DNA of 64,000 nt from Cafeteria roenbergensis (GCA_008330645.1 VLTN01000003.1:1103113-1167112); one strand, 5' to 3'; shown: positions 1-11,581, counted from the stretch's first letter. Notes: generated by a model from the sequence alone, not told the origin. Numbers and translations are program-made.

Positions 1-1081
1 GGTTCGCGGCGTGCACCACGTGGAACTTGCCGAGGGCAGCGGCGTCAAGCGCGCAGGCGTCGCCCTGGATGAACTTGCAGCGCGTGGCGTCGATGTCAGA
101 CGGCACGCGGGCGGTGGCGGAGGCCTTGAGCACGCCCTCGACCGTGTAGCTGTACGACTTGCCCGAGGGAATCGTCTGCGGGCCATCGGGGGTGGCGCGG
201 GGCGGAGCGCGGGTGGGAGGCGGATGGTGGGTGGGGAAGGGCTGGCAGCAGGCGCCCTTGGGCTATGGCCAGCGGGTGCCAGGCACACTGGGGGCCTGGG
301 CAAGACGCGCGGACTCACCGCGAGCGCCACAGCTGCGTCGACGAACTTCTGGCTGAAGTCCACGCCGACCACTTCGTGGCACGCGCGCGCCATCTCGAAC
401 GAGGAACGGCCCACGGCGCAGCCCACGTCCAGGGCGCGCAGCTTTGCTCCGGCAAACGCGGGGGTCTTGCGCAGCTCGTCCACGCAGATGTCCGCCGTCC
501 TGAGAGCGCAGAGTGCGGCCAAAACAACGCAGCCGGGGCACGAAGGGGGTGGCACGAACGACCAGCGGCTGGTGGTGGTGGGACGGGCCATACAGTCTGG
601 CCGAGGGCGACGCTTGCGTGGGACGGAGGCGACGCGTCGCCTTGCAGTAGTCTGCATGCGTCACAGCAGTTGCCCTGCACCAGGGCCCACCACGCCCTGC
701 CGGCCCCGAGCACGACTGTGGATCGCTTGCTGGCTGGCACCGGTCCGTTGCGCAAGCAGGGTGCGCGCGGAGGCCTCACCGCTTGGCAAAGTTGAGGCCC
801 GTCGGCGCGCAGTCGTATGGGCAAAAGTCCTTGTTCTGGTCGTGGAAGTGGAACATCAGGTACTCGCTGACCGCCTTGTCGGTCTCATACAGGCTGTGGC
901 CACCCTTGGACACGCTGGTGGTGGAGACCTCCTCCTCGTCCTCCTCGGGTGCAGCTGCAAGGCCGGCGGCAGCCGAGCCCGTCACCGCGTTGTAGGCCAG
1001 GTACAAGCCGAAGCCGGTCACGCCGGCCACAGTGCCTGCCACGGCAGCGTCCGCGATGCTCTTGGGCAGGAAGTCCGCCAT
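1..1081 (-). CDS. OvoA C-terminal-type SAM methyltransferase (putative 4-mercaptohistidine N1-methyltransferase), 3' end outside window
   Basis: Three exons on the minus strand are visible: 1081-780, 499-318 and 175 to beyond position 1, with GTGAGG/GTGAGT donors and CAG acceptors that keep the frame. The protein has an N-terminal hydrophobic stretch (residues about 10-35), then [15 protein letters not shown], then the SAM-binding motif [16 protein letters not shown] followed by EVVGVDFS, and later FIQGDAC and VHAAN. This order matches the methyltransferase family that forms the C-terminal part of ovothiol synthase OvoA and also occurs alone. Family knowledge: that domain methylates the imidazole of 4-mercaptohistidine in ovothiol synthesis. 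Here the methyltransferase starts its own gene, without a sulfoxide-synthase half upstream in this window. The N-terminal hydrophobic segment could anchor or target it. The start is the first ATG of exon 1. Function is inferred from family; the end of the gene is not seen. Confidence 0.75.
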
Positions 1082-1318
1082 CTTCGCTGTCCGAGCCGAG
1101 TGCTGCTGCCGCGGCGCGGGCGGAGATCCGCCGCAGCATCAACACGGGACCACTCGGACGCCGGATTGCTGTCTTGCAGGCAAATATCGGAGCTCTGCCG
1201 AGACTCTCTCGCCACGGCCTCGGCAGCTCCCGACTGGCGCACGCAGGGACGAGCCCGGCTGAATCCCGTGCGCAGCAAAGGCGCGCGAGCACCCTGACGG
1301 GCGTGTCCGAGCGGCAGC

Positions 1319-1767
1319 ATGGAGGCGCTGAAAGCGGAGATCGAGCGCAAGCGGCGTGAGCAACAGGCGGCCAAGTCGGCGCTCGGCGCAAAATACGCTA
1401 GCAAGGCCGAGCTCAGGGCAGTCAAGCGCCAAAGGGCCGACGCAGTGCCGGGCTCACCGGCAGCAAGCCACGGCGCCGGGGGCGGCTCGGAGAAGTCGCG
1501 GTCTGACAGCGGAGGCGCCGCAGACTCGCCGAAGCGGCCACGAACCGACGCTGGTTCGTCCGCTCCGGCTGCTGCGGAGGCAACAGAAGACGGTCCTGCC
1601 GCTGGCAGGAGTGCGGCTGCTGTGGCTGGGACTAAGGCAGGGAAGGGGGCCGCAGGTGGCTCTGGGGGAGCCCCCCCGGCTGCAGCGTCAGCGCCTGCGG
1701 CCGCCGCGGAGGCAGCCGTCCCAGCGGCCGCGGCCACGAGCGCCCGCGCCGCCGATCCTGTGAAGGC

Positions 1768-1802
<35 letters not shown>

Positions 1803-2568
1803 CGACGTCGTCAACGGCAGCCTCAGGCGGCGCCCGCGCCGGCAAGCCTCCCAAGTCGCCCATGCGCCTGCACGCGGAGGACTACAAGGCGGCGCCGGCG
1901 GAGCTCGTGTACCAGTTCTACAAGCGGCTCTTGAAGGAGTGGGAGCTGCAGCTGGCGGACCGGACGCGCGCGGAGGCGTCGTCAGCTGACGGCCAGGCGG
2001 CCACCCGGCTGTTCGAGCAGACGGCTGGCTTCATGAAACCGCTGCTCGACAAGTGCAAGTACAACGTGCTGGACGAGACCATCCTGGGGCACGTGCTGCA
2101 GATGGTGCTGCTGCAGCTGGAGCGGCGCTACCGGGACGCGGGAAGCCACTACATGTCGCTGTCCATCGGACACGCGCCCTGGCCCGTGGGCGTGGGCTCC
2201 TTCGGCATCCACGAGCGAGCGTCGCGAACCAAGATCAGGGCGGACAACATCTCGCGTGAGTCTCGCCGTGCGCAGCGGGGTGGAGGGGGGGGCAGCAGAC
2301 CTGCTCGCAGCTCGCTGGCGGCAGTGCCGACAGCTGCTGCCCGGTCTCGGCGCTTGAGCAAGCGACAGCTGCTGCCAGAACCCGCGCCTTGCGTCGTGGG
2401 GCCATCGCTGTTTTGCTCTCCGTGCTCGCCCCCCTCGGCTCCCCGCCGATCCGCGCAGACATAATGAACGACGAGGAGCAGCGCAAGTTCATCACGTCGC
2501 TCAAGGCGATGATGACCTTCTGCCAGAAACAGTACCCGCCCGAGCTCACCTCGAACATGGTCCGCTAG
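1319..2568 (+). CDS. PRP18: Pre-mRNA-splicing factor PRP18
   Basis: Two exons, 1319-2255 and 2459-2568, separated by a 203-nt GTGAGT...CGCAG intron, encode about 348 aa. The first residues (MEALKAEIERKR) form the short N-terminal motif typical of PRP18/PRP4 proteins. Residues 30-180 are low-complexity Ala/Ser/Gly, including a serine run from a TCG repeat. Residues about 196-345 form the Prp18 domain, with FYKRLLKEWE, LLDKCKYNVLD, SIGHAPWPVGV and, across the intron, HIMNDEEQRKFI and MTFCQKQYPPE. Family role: a U5 snRNP-associated factor for the second transesterification step, working with SLU7. The intron splits a conserved loop, and the protein only makes sense when spliced, which supports the model. 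It is divergent from the methyltransferase gene across about 240 bp. Confidence 0.93.
1771..1806 (+). repeat. TCG trinucleotide run coding poly-Ser
   Basis: An uninterrupted TCG repeat of about 11-12 units lies inside PRP18 exon 1 and encodes a serine run between the disordered N-terminal part and the Prp18 domain. It is in frame, so length changes would be tolerated. Confidence 0.9.
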
Positions 2569-2768
2569 GCTGCCACGCCGGCCCTGTCTCGCTGGATGCG
2601 GAGCGCGCACGCGGACCCTGCGGCTGCGGAGGGCCGGCGCCCGCGCCAGCGTTCGTTTTGGGCTCTGTTTGTCACGCGATCTTGCCAAGGCGACTGGTTG
2701 CAACGTCGCTCGCCGCCTTCCGCCCCCGCCCACGCACTCCACGGCATCGTTTGCCTTCCACGCGAGCC

Positions 2769-4342
2769 ATGATCCTGGGCCTTGCCATCCTCGCGGCCTC
2801 CGCAGCAGCGGCCGGCCTGCGGCCGCAGCCCCTGGTCACTGGGTCCGGCATCAAGACGCTGTTCACCCAGTACGAAGCCGCGGCAGTTTACGACTCCGCC
2901 GGGGTGACCACCAAGGGCTACGCGGTCGGGGCCACCTGGCTCAACGAGCCCGAGGTTGCCGAGATCTTCAACGTCACGTCCGGTGAGCGCGCGCGCGCCT
3001 GGGGCCGACGATGCGCGGCCGGTTGCCGTCCGGCGCGGCTTGTCGTGGTGCAGTCCTCGCCGACCAACTGCAAGCGCCCGCCGGGTCCCCCGCGCCCTTC
3101 CGCCGCAGGAAACAAGACCGTCAAGTCGATCAACGACCCCAACTTCCACGACGAGTCCGTCTTCAAGATGGACATCGCCCAGCAGGGCACTCGCTCCGTG
3201 GTGTCCAAGACGGCCAACGGCGAGTTCTTCTCGACCATTTACCTGTGAGCGGGCTTTGCCCTCGCTGCCCGCGCTCGGGAGCGCTCGCTGGTCCCCGCTC
3301 CCCCCCTTCCCAGTAGCGCGGGGGCACGCGGCAGCGCTTGGCCCGCCGCTTTTGAGCCCGCCCGCTCCGCTCCGCTCCCGGCCGCCTTGCCCGCAATCGC
3401 AGGCTGGACGCCGCCACCCCGACCAGTGGCGCCGAGTGGAACATGACGCTGCCCGGCACCGAGGTCCTCGCCATCGCCATCTCTGACGACGGCTCCACAG
3501 TGGCCGTGGCGGCGCTCGCCATCGGCCCCACCTTCTCCGTGTTCGTGCTGGACGCCACGTCCGGCCAGAACCGCACCGAGTATGCCTGGCCGCTCGCGAT
3601 GGCGACCACCTCCGTGCAGCTGAGCATGTCGGCCGACGGCGCCTACGTGGGCGTGCTGAGCACCCAGGGCCCCCGGTCCATCAAGGTGGACGTGATCCAC
3701 TCCAGCGGCGCGCACAGCGGCCCCATCATCAACGCGTCCATCACCTCGCCCGTGGCCCAGGCCTTCGGCATGAGCTTCGACGGCACCTTCGTGGCGGCCG
3801 GCCAGGCCACCGACCTCATCGTGTGGAAGCGCGCCGCCGGCTCCCCGCTCCGCTACCAGCAGGCCTTCCAGACCACAATGAGCGACTTCTACGTGGGCGC
3901 GGCCAGCATCTCCTTCGCGGCCAAGGCCCAGGTGATGTCCGTTGCGTGGCAGCTGGCCAGCAACTCGCAGTCGCAGAACATCGTGCAGGTGTACGACGTG
4001 GTCTCGGGCAAGGCTGGCCTCAACCTCACGCTGCCCGCCGCCACCGGCTCGCTCGTCAACTGGCCCACCGGAACCGCGCTCTCCGGCGACGGAAGCTTCG
4101 CGGTCATGTGCTGCTGGGGCGCCGAGGGCCGCCAGGCAGGCGCCGCGCAGCTCCAGGTGTTCGACGTGAAGGCAGGCAAGGCCGCCGGCTCCGTCTACAC
4201 TCCCGGCTCCATGTTCGCGTGCGGAGTGGCGGACCTCGAGAGCTCCGGCCGCACCGTGGCTATCGCAGCCGGCAAGCACACCCACGCAACGGTGATGGGC
4301 CGCGGAGGTGACCTCGTCGCCGTCGAGCTGACTGCCGCATGA
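2769..4342 (+). CDS. Secreted propeller-like protein of unknown function
   Basis: Three exons, 2769-2982, 3109-3244 and 3403-4342, joined with consistent phases (1, then 2), give about 429 aa. Residues 1-15 (MILGLAILAASAAAA) are a good signal peptide. The rest is a series of beta-rich repeats with the pattern 'G..VAV/ILD..SG' (for example ISDDGSTVAVAAL, MSADGAYVGVL, MSFDGTFVAAG, LSGDGSFAVM). This is typical of WD40- or YVTN-like beta-propellers, although no canonical WD dipeptides are obvious. Several N-x-T/S sites (NVTSG, NMTLP, NRTEY, NASIT, NLTLP) suit glycosylation in the secretory pathway. I do not recognise a named orthologue. It is convergent with the acyl-CoA synthetase gene that follows. 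Confidence 0.8.
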
Positions 4343-4877
4343 GTGCCGGCTGGCCGCGGGCTCCCGGCGCGTCGAGCCGGTGGGCGCCCCGCTCTGCCCC
4401 GCTTTGGGACGGGCGGCGACCCCGGAGACGGGCTGGTGGACCGTGCTTCACTATTGCGCGCGCGCGCGCGCGTGACGGGGCGGCGCTGCGCTGCGCTGCC
4501 ATCCGCGGAAGCGTGCCGAGCAGACTCGCGCCACCTGCCCGTCCCAAACGAGCGCGAACATCGCACACCCCCCCCGTAACCGAATGCTTGTGGCGCACGC
4601 AAGCCGCACCAGTCGCTTTTGGCTTCGGGGACGAAGAGCGAGAGCTTGGTTCTCGAGAGAGTGGCTGAGCGTTTGGCCGCCTGGTGGGCGCGGGGCGGAG
4701 CGAACCTGCAATTCTTCCTGTTCGATAGCGCGGCAACGGCGGGGACGGAGACCTCGCGACCAGGCCGCTCGCCCGGGAGGTCGGCCCTCCCCCGCCCCCG
4801 CCTGGCGACATGCACATTTTGGCGGCGAACTGTTCAATCAGCCAGCGCGTCTCGCTGAGCCGGGGGGGGGGGGAGGC
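4343..4877. other. Intergenic gap between convergent genes
   Basis: No supported gene. It holds a GC-dinucleotide run near 4457-4472 and a G homopolymer at 4862-4873. It should carry the 3' ends of both flanking transcripts. Confidence 0.6.
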
Positions 4878-6749
4878 TCACGAGAGGTTCCTGAGCATCC
4901 GGCGGAGGATCTTGCCGGCCGCGCTCTTGGGGATGTGGTCGATGAACACCACCTCGTGGAGGTGCTTGTACGCGGAGGTCTTGGAGGCCACGGCGTTGCG
5001 AACGGCCTCCTCGGTGGCGGCCTCGCCTGCCTCGCCCTCGGCCCTGACGACGAAGGCCTTGGGGCGCTCGCCGTCGCGCTCGTGCAGCACCGGGACCACG
5101 GCCGCGTCGGCCACGCCCGGGCACTCCAGGATGAGGCCCTCGAGCTCTGCGGGCGCGACCTGCATCCCCTTGACCTTGATGAGCTCCTTGAGGCGGTCAA
5201 CGATGAAGGTGTGGCCGTTCTCCTCCACGCGCGCGATGTCCCCGGTGCGGAGGAAGCCGTCCGGGAGGATGGTCTCCTGGGTTGCCTTGTCGTTGTTGAG
5301 GTAGCCGAGCATCACGTTGGGGCCCTTGACGCAGAGCTCTCCCTCCTCGCCGTACCCGAGCTCCTCCTTGGTGTCGGGGTCGATGATCTTGGAGTAGCAG
5401 GAGGGGGCGAGGAAGCCCACGGAGCCGGACACGTTGTGCTTGGGGTGGGTGAAGTGGGAGACGGGGGAGAGCTCGGTCATGCCGTAGCCCTGGCGCACCG
5501 ACACGTCAAGGCGCTTCTCGACGGCGCTCTGCGTGCCGGCGTCCAGCGGGGCCGCGCCCGAGAAGATGACGCGGAGCTTGGAGAGGTCCGCCGAGTCCAC
5601 GACGGGGTGCTTGGCGAGGAACAGGATGAGGGGCGGCACGAGCGGGGCCCAGGTCACGCCGTACTTTTGCAGGACCTCGAGGAAGGGCTGCGGCTCGAAC
5701 TTGGGGAGCATCACCACGGAGGCGCCCTGCCGCAGGGCAGCCTGGCAGACGACGGTCATGGCGTAGATGTGGTAGGCCGGCAGCAGGCCGAGGACGACGT
5801 CCGACTCGGTCATGTCCAGGTTGTGCTCCGGGTGCTGCACGATCTGCTGCACGTTCGCAACCAGGTTGCGGTGCGAGAGCATCGTGCCCTTGGGAAGCCC
5901 CGTCGTGCCGCTCGAGTAGGGGAGCGCGAAGCAGTCGTCCGGCTTGAACGAGTCGATGGTCTTGGCCTCGATCCCGCGGTCCTCGAACAGGAACGCGCCG
6001 CTCTCCTCCCCGACGTACGCCACCTCCTTCACGCACCCCGCCTCCTCCGCGGCGGCCTCCACCGTCTCGCGGAACGCGGGCAGGGTCACGACAGTCGAGG
6101 TGGAGCTGTCGCGCAGCTGGTGGGCCAGCTCGGACGCGGTCGCGAGCGGGGAGCTCGTGGTCACCCTGCCGCCGGCAACGCCGGCCGCGTTGAACGCAAC
6201 GATGTACTCGGGGATGTTGGGAAGGTGGATCCCGAGCGTCTGCGAAGTCGCGCCAACGCGTGGCGGCGCGCGGGAAAACTCGGCGCTGGGCACCCGTCAT
6301 GTGTTGAACCGCGAGGCCATCAGCGTGGTCGGCGCCCCCCTCAACTCCCGTGCATCGGCCGTCTGAGGGGCCCAGCCTGACCCCGCGCCAGAGGGCTTCC
6401 TAGCGCTCCACAAGCGCGGCTTCCGGCTTGCGGGCAGCGGATCGGCGCTTCGCGCGCAAGCGCTCACCTTGTCGGGGCCAAATCCGCGGTCGACCAGCGT
6501 TTGCGCGGCCGAGCCGATGCGCGTCGAGAGCTCGCTGTACTTGATGCTCCTGCCCGACAGGCCATCGATGAGCGCGGGCTTGTCCCCAAACTTGTGCGCG
6601 TTTTCAAGCAGGTAGTCGGTCACGCTCAGGTCGGGCACGTCGATCTCGCCGTAGCGGGGCTCGAACACGATGGTCCGCGCGCCTGTCATCACAGGCGCGG
6701 CCTGGACGGCAAGCAGCCGAGACGCGGAGCGCGATGCGCGGGCGAGCAT
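4878..6749 (-). CDS. Acyl-CoA synthetase, 4-coumarate:CoA ligase-like
   Basis: Two exons, 6749-6468 and 6239-4878, joined in phase 0, encode about 547 aa, the usual length for 4CL-type ligases. The AMP-binding P-loop YSSGTTGLPKG lies at about residues 202-212. It is followed by GYGMTELSP (A5-type), GEEGELCVKGPNVMLGYLN, the adenylate-binding RTGDIAR, the hinge DRLKELIKVKG and the C-terminal catalytic-lysine region PKSAAGKILRR. Family chemistry: ATP-dependent activation of a carboxylic acid to an acyl-AMP, then an acyl-CoA thioester; the substrate cannot be told from sequence alone. The N-terminus (MLARASRSASRLLAVQAAPV) is Arg/Ser/Ala-rich without acids and resembles a mitochondrial presequence. 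There is no peroxisomal SKL-type C-terminus. The next gene upstream, also on minus, is a fatty-acid elongation reductase. Confidence 0.92.
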
Positions 6750-7019
6750 TGTGGAGTCCGCGGTGTCGTTAGCGAGAGTGCCGGGCAGCTGCGCGGGGCG
6801 GAGCTGGTGGATTGGCTCTTGCTGCCCGGCTCGGCAGAGGCTGCCGCCTGCTCGCAGGCACGCAGGCCAGAGGCTGCTCGGGTCTGCTCGAGCGCACGGG
6901 GGAGGAGGCGTTCGCGCGCATGCTCGATGCAGAGTGCAGGTGCACGCGTGCGTGTGGGTTGCGGCACCGCGCCGTTGCGACCGGGCGCCGAAAGCGCCGT
7001 TGCAGCAGTTGCCACGCGA

Positions 7020-8278
7020 TCACTCGGACTTGCCCTCGGCAGCCTTGGCCTTGCACTTCTTGAGGAACGCCTTGCGGAGGCCGTTGTGCATGGACATGAT
7101 GCCCATCTTGAGCAAGGGGCTGGGCAGGCGGAGGAGGACCCAGTCCTGGATCTTGTGCGACCAGTGCGGCACGGACTTGATCTCGCCGCTGGTGATGGCC
7201 GCGAGCATGCTCCGCGCGAAGGCGGACGGGGACGGGGAGAACATGGTGGGCTTGCGGATCTTGGCCATCTTGGTGGCCACGAAGTAGGGGAACTGCACTT
7301 GCACGGTGACGCCCTTGCCCTGCGCGGAGAGGCGGCCAGCGAGCGGGCAGGGGGCAGCGGGGGCTCGCAGCAGGGGCGTGGGCGTGGGCGGGGGCAGGGG
7401 CGGGGAGCAGCGGGTCCGGGGAGGGCCGCGCTGCGCTGGAGCGCCGGGCGCGCGAGCAAGCCCTGCCGACTCACTTCGCACTCGTAGGCGAGGGACTTTG
7501 CGAAGTTCTCGATGAAGGCCTTGCAGCCGCCGTACTCGGCGTAGAGGGGCGCGCCAAGGGGCATGCGGCCGTGGGCGGAGCTGACGAAGAGGACGGCGCC
7601 GCTGCGGCGCTCCTTCATGCCGGGAAGCACCAGCTCGGTCATGCGGAGGGCGGAGAGGACGTTGACGTTGAGCATCTGGCGCGAGGAGTCGGCGCTGCCC
7701 ATGCGGTCGGCGCGCTGCAGCTCCTCGAAGGGCATCGCGCCGGGGTAGGACACGCCGACGTTGTTCACGAGCAGGCCGATGTCGCCCTGGATGTCCGCGA
7801 GCTCGGCCTTGAGCTCGCCGTAAAGCTTGGTCACGTCCTCGCGGCCAAAGTCGGCGACCACGATGCGCACGCGGGTGGCGTCCTCGGGGCAGCCGGCCTT
7901 GGAGAGGATCTCCTTCTTGGCCTCCTCCAGCTTGGCAGCGTTCCGGGCCACAATGGCGACGCTGTGGCCCCCCTTGCACAGCTCGATGGCGAGGCCCTTG
8001 CCGATGCCGTCGCTGGCGCCGGTGACCACAGCCCACTTGCCGAAGCGCGTGGTCTTGGCCGGGGACGAAAAGCAGGCGCCGAGGACATCGAGGATCATGT
8101 CAAACACGTCCGAGGCGACGCGCGCCACGGTGATGAGGCCCACCACGACGAGCACGAGCGCCAGCGGCGTGAGCTTGCCGCTCAAGCCCGTCGTCGCGCC
8201 CGGGATGGACACGGCCGGGATGACATTCTCGAGCGCGCTGTTGATCGCGATCACGGCCTTGTGGACGGCGATGGCCAT
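7020..8278 (-). CDS. Very-long-chain 3-oxoacyl-CoA reductase (KCR/HSD17B12-type SDR)
   Basis: Two exons, 8278-7475 and 7319-7020, joined in phase 0, give about 367 aa. A hydrophobic segment at residues 38-58 (LALVLVVVGLITVARVA) would anchor it in the ER. The Rossmann motif TGASDGIG is at residues 86-93, NNVG follows, SSAHGRM supplies the active-site Ser region, and Y249-x3-K253 (YGGCK) is the catalytic pair of short-chain dehydrogenases. The C-terminal region has VQVQFPYFVATKM, as in KCR/HSD17B12 proteins. Role: NADPH reduction of 3-ketoacyl-CoA, the second step of very-long-chain fatty-acid elongation at the ER. The ATG at 8278 is preferred because it lies just before the membrane segment; an open frame continues upstream. 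The start lies only 130 bp from the divergent next gene. Confidence 0.9.
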
Positions 8279-8408
8279 CTTGGCGGTCTCTCCGGGGGTG
8301 CCGGAAGAGAGGCTGCCACGACCTTTCGGATCGACCGCCGGCAGAGCCGAGATTGAACGGCGGCTGCGCCCGCCGGGCCGACGGCACCTGCAGCCCGGAG
8401 GCAGCAAC

Positions 8409-9320
8409 ATGGCGGACCGCAAACCGAAGATCTCGGCACGTGGGTCGTCAACCGCTTCGCCGTCGGCGGCGGCCACCGCAACACCAACGGTGGCGCCCGA
8501 GGCTGACGAGGCGCCTGCTTTCTACGCCAAGTACGGCCAGCGCATGCCAACTCCGTCTCCTGTGAGAGTCCCGGGCTCCATCGCGCAGGACCTTGGGGGT
8601 TGTAGGCGTGCAGGCGCGGTGCTCCTGGGTCGGGGCTGCCGCCCGCGGCGGGATTTCGAGGCAAGCGACCTCGGCCCCGCTCTCGCCCGCGCGCGCGGTC
8701 CCGCGGCGGCGGCCCTTGCGCCCCAGCTCGCCCAAACATGTCCGGCTCGACTTGGCCGTCATGCGACCCCCCTGCCCTCCCCTCATCACCATCTCTTTGT
8801 GCAGGGCTCCGGCGACCGGGTGTTCTACGAGAGCCTTTACAAGGAGAACCCCGCGAGGTGCGCCGCCCAGCCGCCCCAGACCCCGCTCACGCGCTGCCGA
8901 GGCGCCGGAGCTGCGCTAGAGCTGCGCTAGAGCTACGCCGGAGCTCGTGTAGAGGTGTGCCTCGGGATATCGGGCAGGCCCCTGCTCGGCAGCGTGCCTC
9001 GAGAGCGCGCCCGGGCACGAGCCGATGCCGCCCCACCCACCCCCGTCTGCCCGCCGCCGCCCCTGTGCCGCTCCGCGTCCCGCAGCAACATGGCCGTGGT
9101 GTGGATGGTGGAGCACGGCGTGTTCTCCAAGGACGTCGCGCAGGCGATGGCGCCCCGTTACGAGGAGGCCAAGCTCGCCATGAAGGCCATGTCGGTGCCC
9201 ACGGTGGCGCCCACTGGATCAACAACGGCCAAGACCGTCGCCAAGGTCGTGGCGCAGCCCGCCGTCGACCCCGGCGTGTCCCTCGGCGGCGACGAGACTG
9301 TGGGCCGCATCGGCATCTGA
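8409..9320 (+). CDS. Small conserved eukaryotic protein, function unknown
   Basis: Three exons, 8409-8561, 8805-8857 and 9086-9320 (phases 0, then 2), encode about 146 aa. The core spans all junctions: FYAKYGQRMPTPSP, then GSGDRVFYESLYKENP, then MAVVWMVEHGVF. The phrase 'GSGDRxFYESL...P.S.MA..W..E.G' looks like a short conserved eukaryotic motif I have seen in uncharacterised proteins, but I cannot name the family. Flanks are low-complexity Ala/Ser/Pro and a basic/Val-rich tail. The exon of only 53 nt is credible because it carries the conserved centre and restores the frame on both sides. No membrane segment or signal is visible. Confidence 0.72.
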
Positions 9321-9748
9321 GCCCCGCGCGGCCAGGCTCAGCCCCGATGGCGGCGCGCTTCGTCCGGTTGAACTGCGTGTGTGTTGCATTGTTGCGTGCC
9401 GCCCGGCGACCCCAGCGCAGACGCCCCCCGCCCCGCGAAAGGCTTGATTTCGGCGCCAGAAGTGCACTCGCGCCGCGCTAGGTGGGCCCTGCCCCGCCGC
9501 ATTCCTCGTCCGGCAGGAACGCGGCGCGATTGGCGCGTGTGGCTTGTGTCTGCGCCGCCGCGCCGCATCTTGCGGGCATCGCGTGGGCGTGCGTCGCCGC
9601 CGGAGCCGAAACGAACAGCTCTGTCGGCGGCACTGCCCTTGCACAAAAGAAACGGCGATTGCAGCAAGGCGATCCCGCGGGGACGCCTGCCGCGACTAGC
9701 ACTCGGCAGGGCCGTGCGGAGCATCCTCGTGCAGGAGTTCCAGCCGTC
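9321..9748. other. Intergenic gap, tandem-oriented genes
   Basis: No supported gene. The reading frame of the next gene stays open through part of this region, back to about 9482, but that part is compositionally GC-drift and lacks recognisable features. It probably holds the promoter and 5' UTR of the acyltransferase. Confidence 0.5.
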
Positions 9749-11372
9749 ATGCGGCCGTCCTCGTCCGCGCTGGCGCTGGCGGAGACCAGCGCCGAGCAAG
9801 AGCTGCTGGAGCATTTGGCCATGCAGACCCCGCGGCTGACGGCCATGCGCATGAGCCCGCGCCTCAAGGCCGCGGGGGGACCGGTGCGCGTCCCCAGCCT
9901 TTCCTCGTTCCCGGTTGCGGCGGGGTCCGGGGGGGCTGCGGAGGCCGGCTCGCTGGAAGCCGCAGCGCCATCGGCACAGGCGCATCACGCGGACCCGGCC
10001 ATCACCCTGGCCGCAACGCTGCTGAAGCAGGGGGTCGGCAACCTGGTCGACGACTCATTCAACCGCTGCTTCGAGGAGCGGGAGCCGGAGCCCTGGAACT
10101 GGAACATTTACCTGTTCCCGGCCTGGGTTCTGGGCCTCGTCATCAGGTTCGGCGTGCTGTTCCCGCTGCGGGCGCTGGCGCTCGTGCTGGGCAACCTCGT
10201 CTTCTTCGCGTGCTATGCTGTGCTGGAGTTTACCCCTTTCATCCCCACGCGCATGCGGATGGCGGCGCACCTCTGGTGAGGGCCCTTGGCGCGGCCAGCG
10301 CACGCCTTCAAGTCGCACAACACGGGGGTCGCGCTGGCGCCCACGCCCGCGCCCGCGCCCGCCGCTGCCTTTGCCCCGTCTCCCTGCACCGCCCCCCCTC
10401 ACCTTGATTGTCTTTCGACCCCTCCCCCACGCCTGTCCGTGGCCTCGCAGGCTGATCCAGATGCTCTGCTCCGCGTTCGTGATGAGCTGGTCGGGCGTGA
10501 TCCGCTTCCACGGCGCTCGGCCCGTGGCCAAGCCCGGCAAGCCGCCTGGCATCTTCGTGGCCAACCACTCGTCAATGATCGACTTCGTTGTCCTCCAGCA
10601 GAGCCACAACTACGCCGTGGTGGGGCAGAAGCACGGCGGCTGGGTGGCCTTCTTCCAGGATCGTGTGCTCGCCGCGCTGGACTGCATCTGGTTCGACCGG
10701 TCCGACTCTGACAACAAGGCGCTCGTCGCTCAGCGCCTCGAGGAGCACGCCCACGACCCCGCGCGCGTGCCCATCCTCGTCTTCCCCGAGGGCACCTGCG
10801 TGAACAATCAGTACACTATCATGTTCCGCAAAACCGTCTTCGCCCTCGACGTGCCCATCAACCCCATCGCCATCAAGTACAACGACATCTTCGTGCCCGG
10901 CTACTGGAACAGCCGCCGCCAGGGCTTCGGCGCCCACCTCTTCACCCTCATGACCTCCTGGGCCCTCGTCTGCGACGTCTACTACATGGACCCGATGACC
11001 CGCCGCGCGGGCGAGAAGGACGTCGACTTTGCAAAGCGCGTGCAGTACGCCATCGCGCGCCGCGCGGGCCTCAAGGCCGTGGACTGGGACGGCTACATGA
11101 AGTACTGGTCGCCCTCGGACCGCTTCATCCGAAACCGCCGCTCGCAGTGCGCAGAGTATCTCCTGGCCGAAACACGCATGCGCGTGGCGGACTCGCCTCC
11201 GGCGGACAAGCACTCCCGCAGCCTTTCCGCCCCCGACGCGTCGGCCGGCATCGCCCCGGCCGCCTCCGTGCTGGGAACGCTTCGCGCCTCCCGCGACGCC
11301 GCTGGCGACGGCGTGTCCAAGCGCCACCCCGCCTCGGCCGACGCCGAGGACTGCGGCCTCTCCCTCGAGTGA
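9749..11372 (+). CDS. Glycerol-3-phosphate acyltransferase, GPAT3/4 (AGPAT9) type
   Basis: Two exons, 9749-10275 and 10451-11372 (the codon for Trp176 is split), encode about 482 aa. Residues about 130-165 hold two hydrophobic segments (LVIRFGVLF..., LVLGNLVFFACYAVLEF). The acyltransferase motif I NHSSMID puts His215 and Asp220 in the HX4D spacing. Further motifs are VGQKHGG, FDRSDSDN, the phosphate-binding FPEGTC (287-292), the PVAIKY-like NPIAIKY, and MTSWALVCDVYYM followed by ditryptophan-free MDPMTR. This set is specific for the GPAT3/GPAT4/LPEAT branch of the ER acyltransferases. Role: acylation of glycerol-3-phosphate (or a lysophospholipid) with acyl-CoA at the ER, feeding glycerolipid synthesis. 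The C-terminal 90 residues are Ser/Ala-rich and probably disordered. The ATG at 9749 is chosen as the one closest to the folded part. Confidence 0.9.
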
Positions 11373-11581
11373 GTGTCGCATACACGTACCAGGTTGCGTG
11401 CGGGCGTCTGTGTGACGCTGCCATGCCTGTCCGATGCAAGAGGCTTCGTTGCGCTCACTCGGAGTGGCCCCAGCTCACCCGCCCGGCCAGGCCAACCCGC
11501 TCGATCCGGCACACACCAAAAACATGCAATTCGCAAGAGCCGGCCGAGCCCCTGCGGCCGCGCAGGCGCCCAGCGAGGCCC

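Noticed and set aside
4584-6380. 598-codon open frame on the plus strand
   Set aside because: It is the antisense shadow of the acyl-CoA synthetase, whose motifs are unmistakable; its own translation is low complexity (His/Gly/Leu/Arg) without domains.
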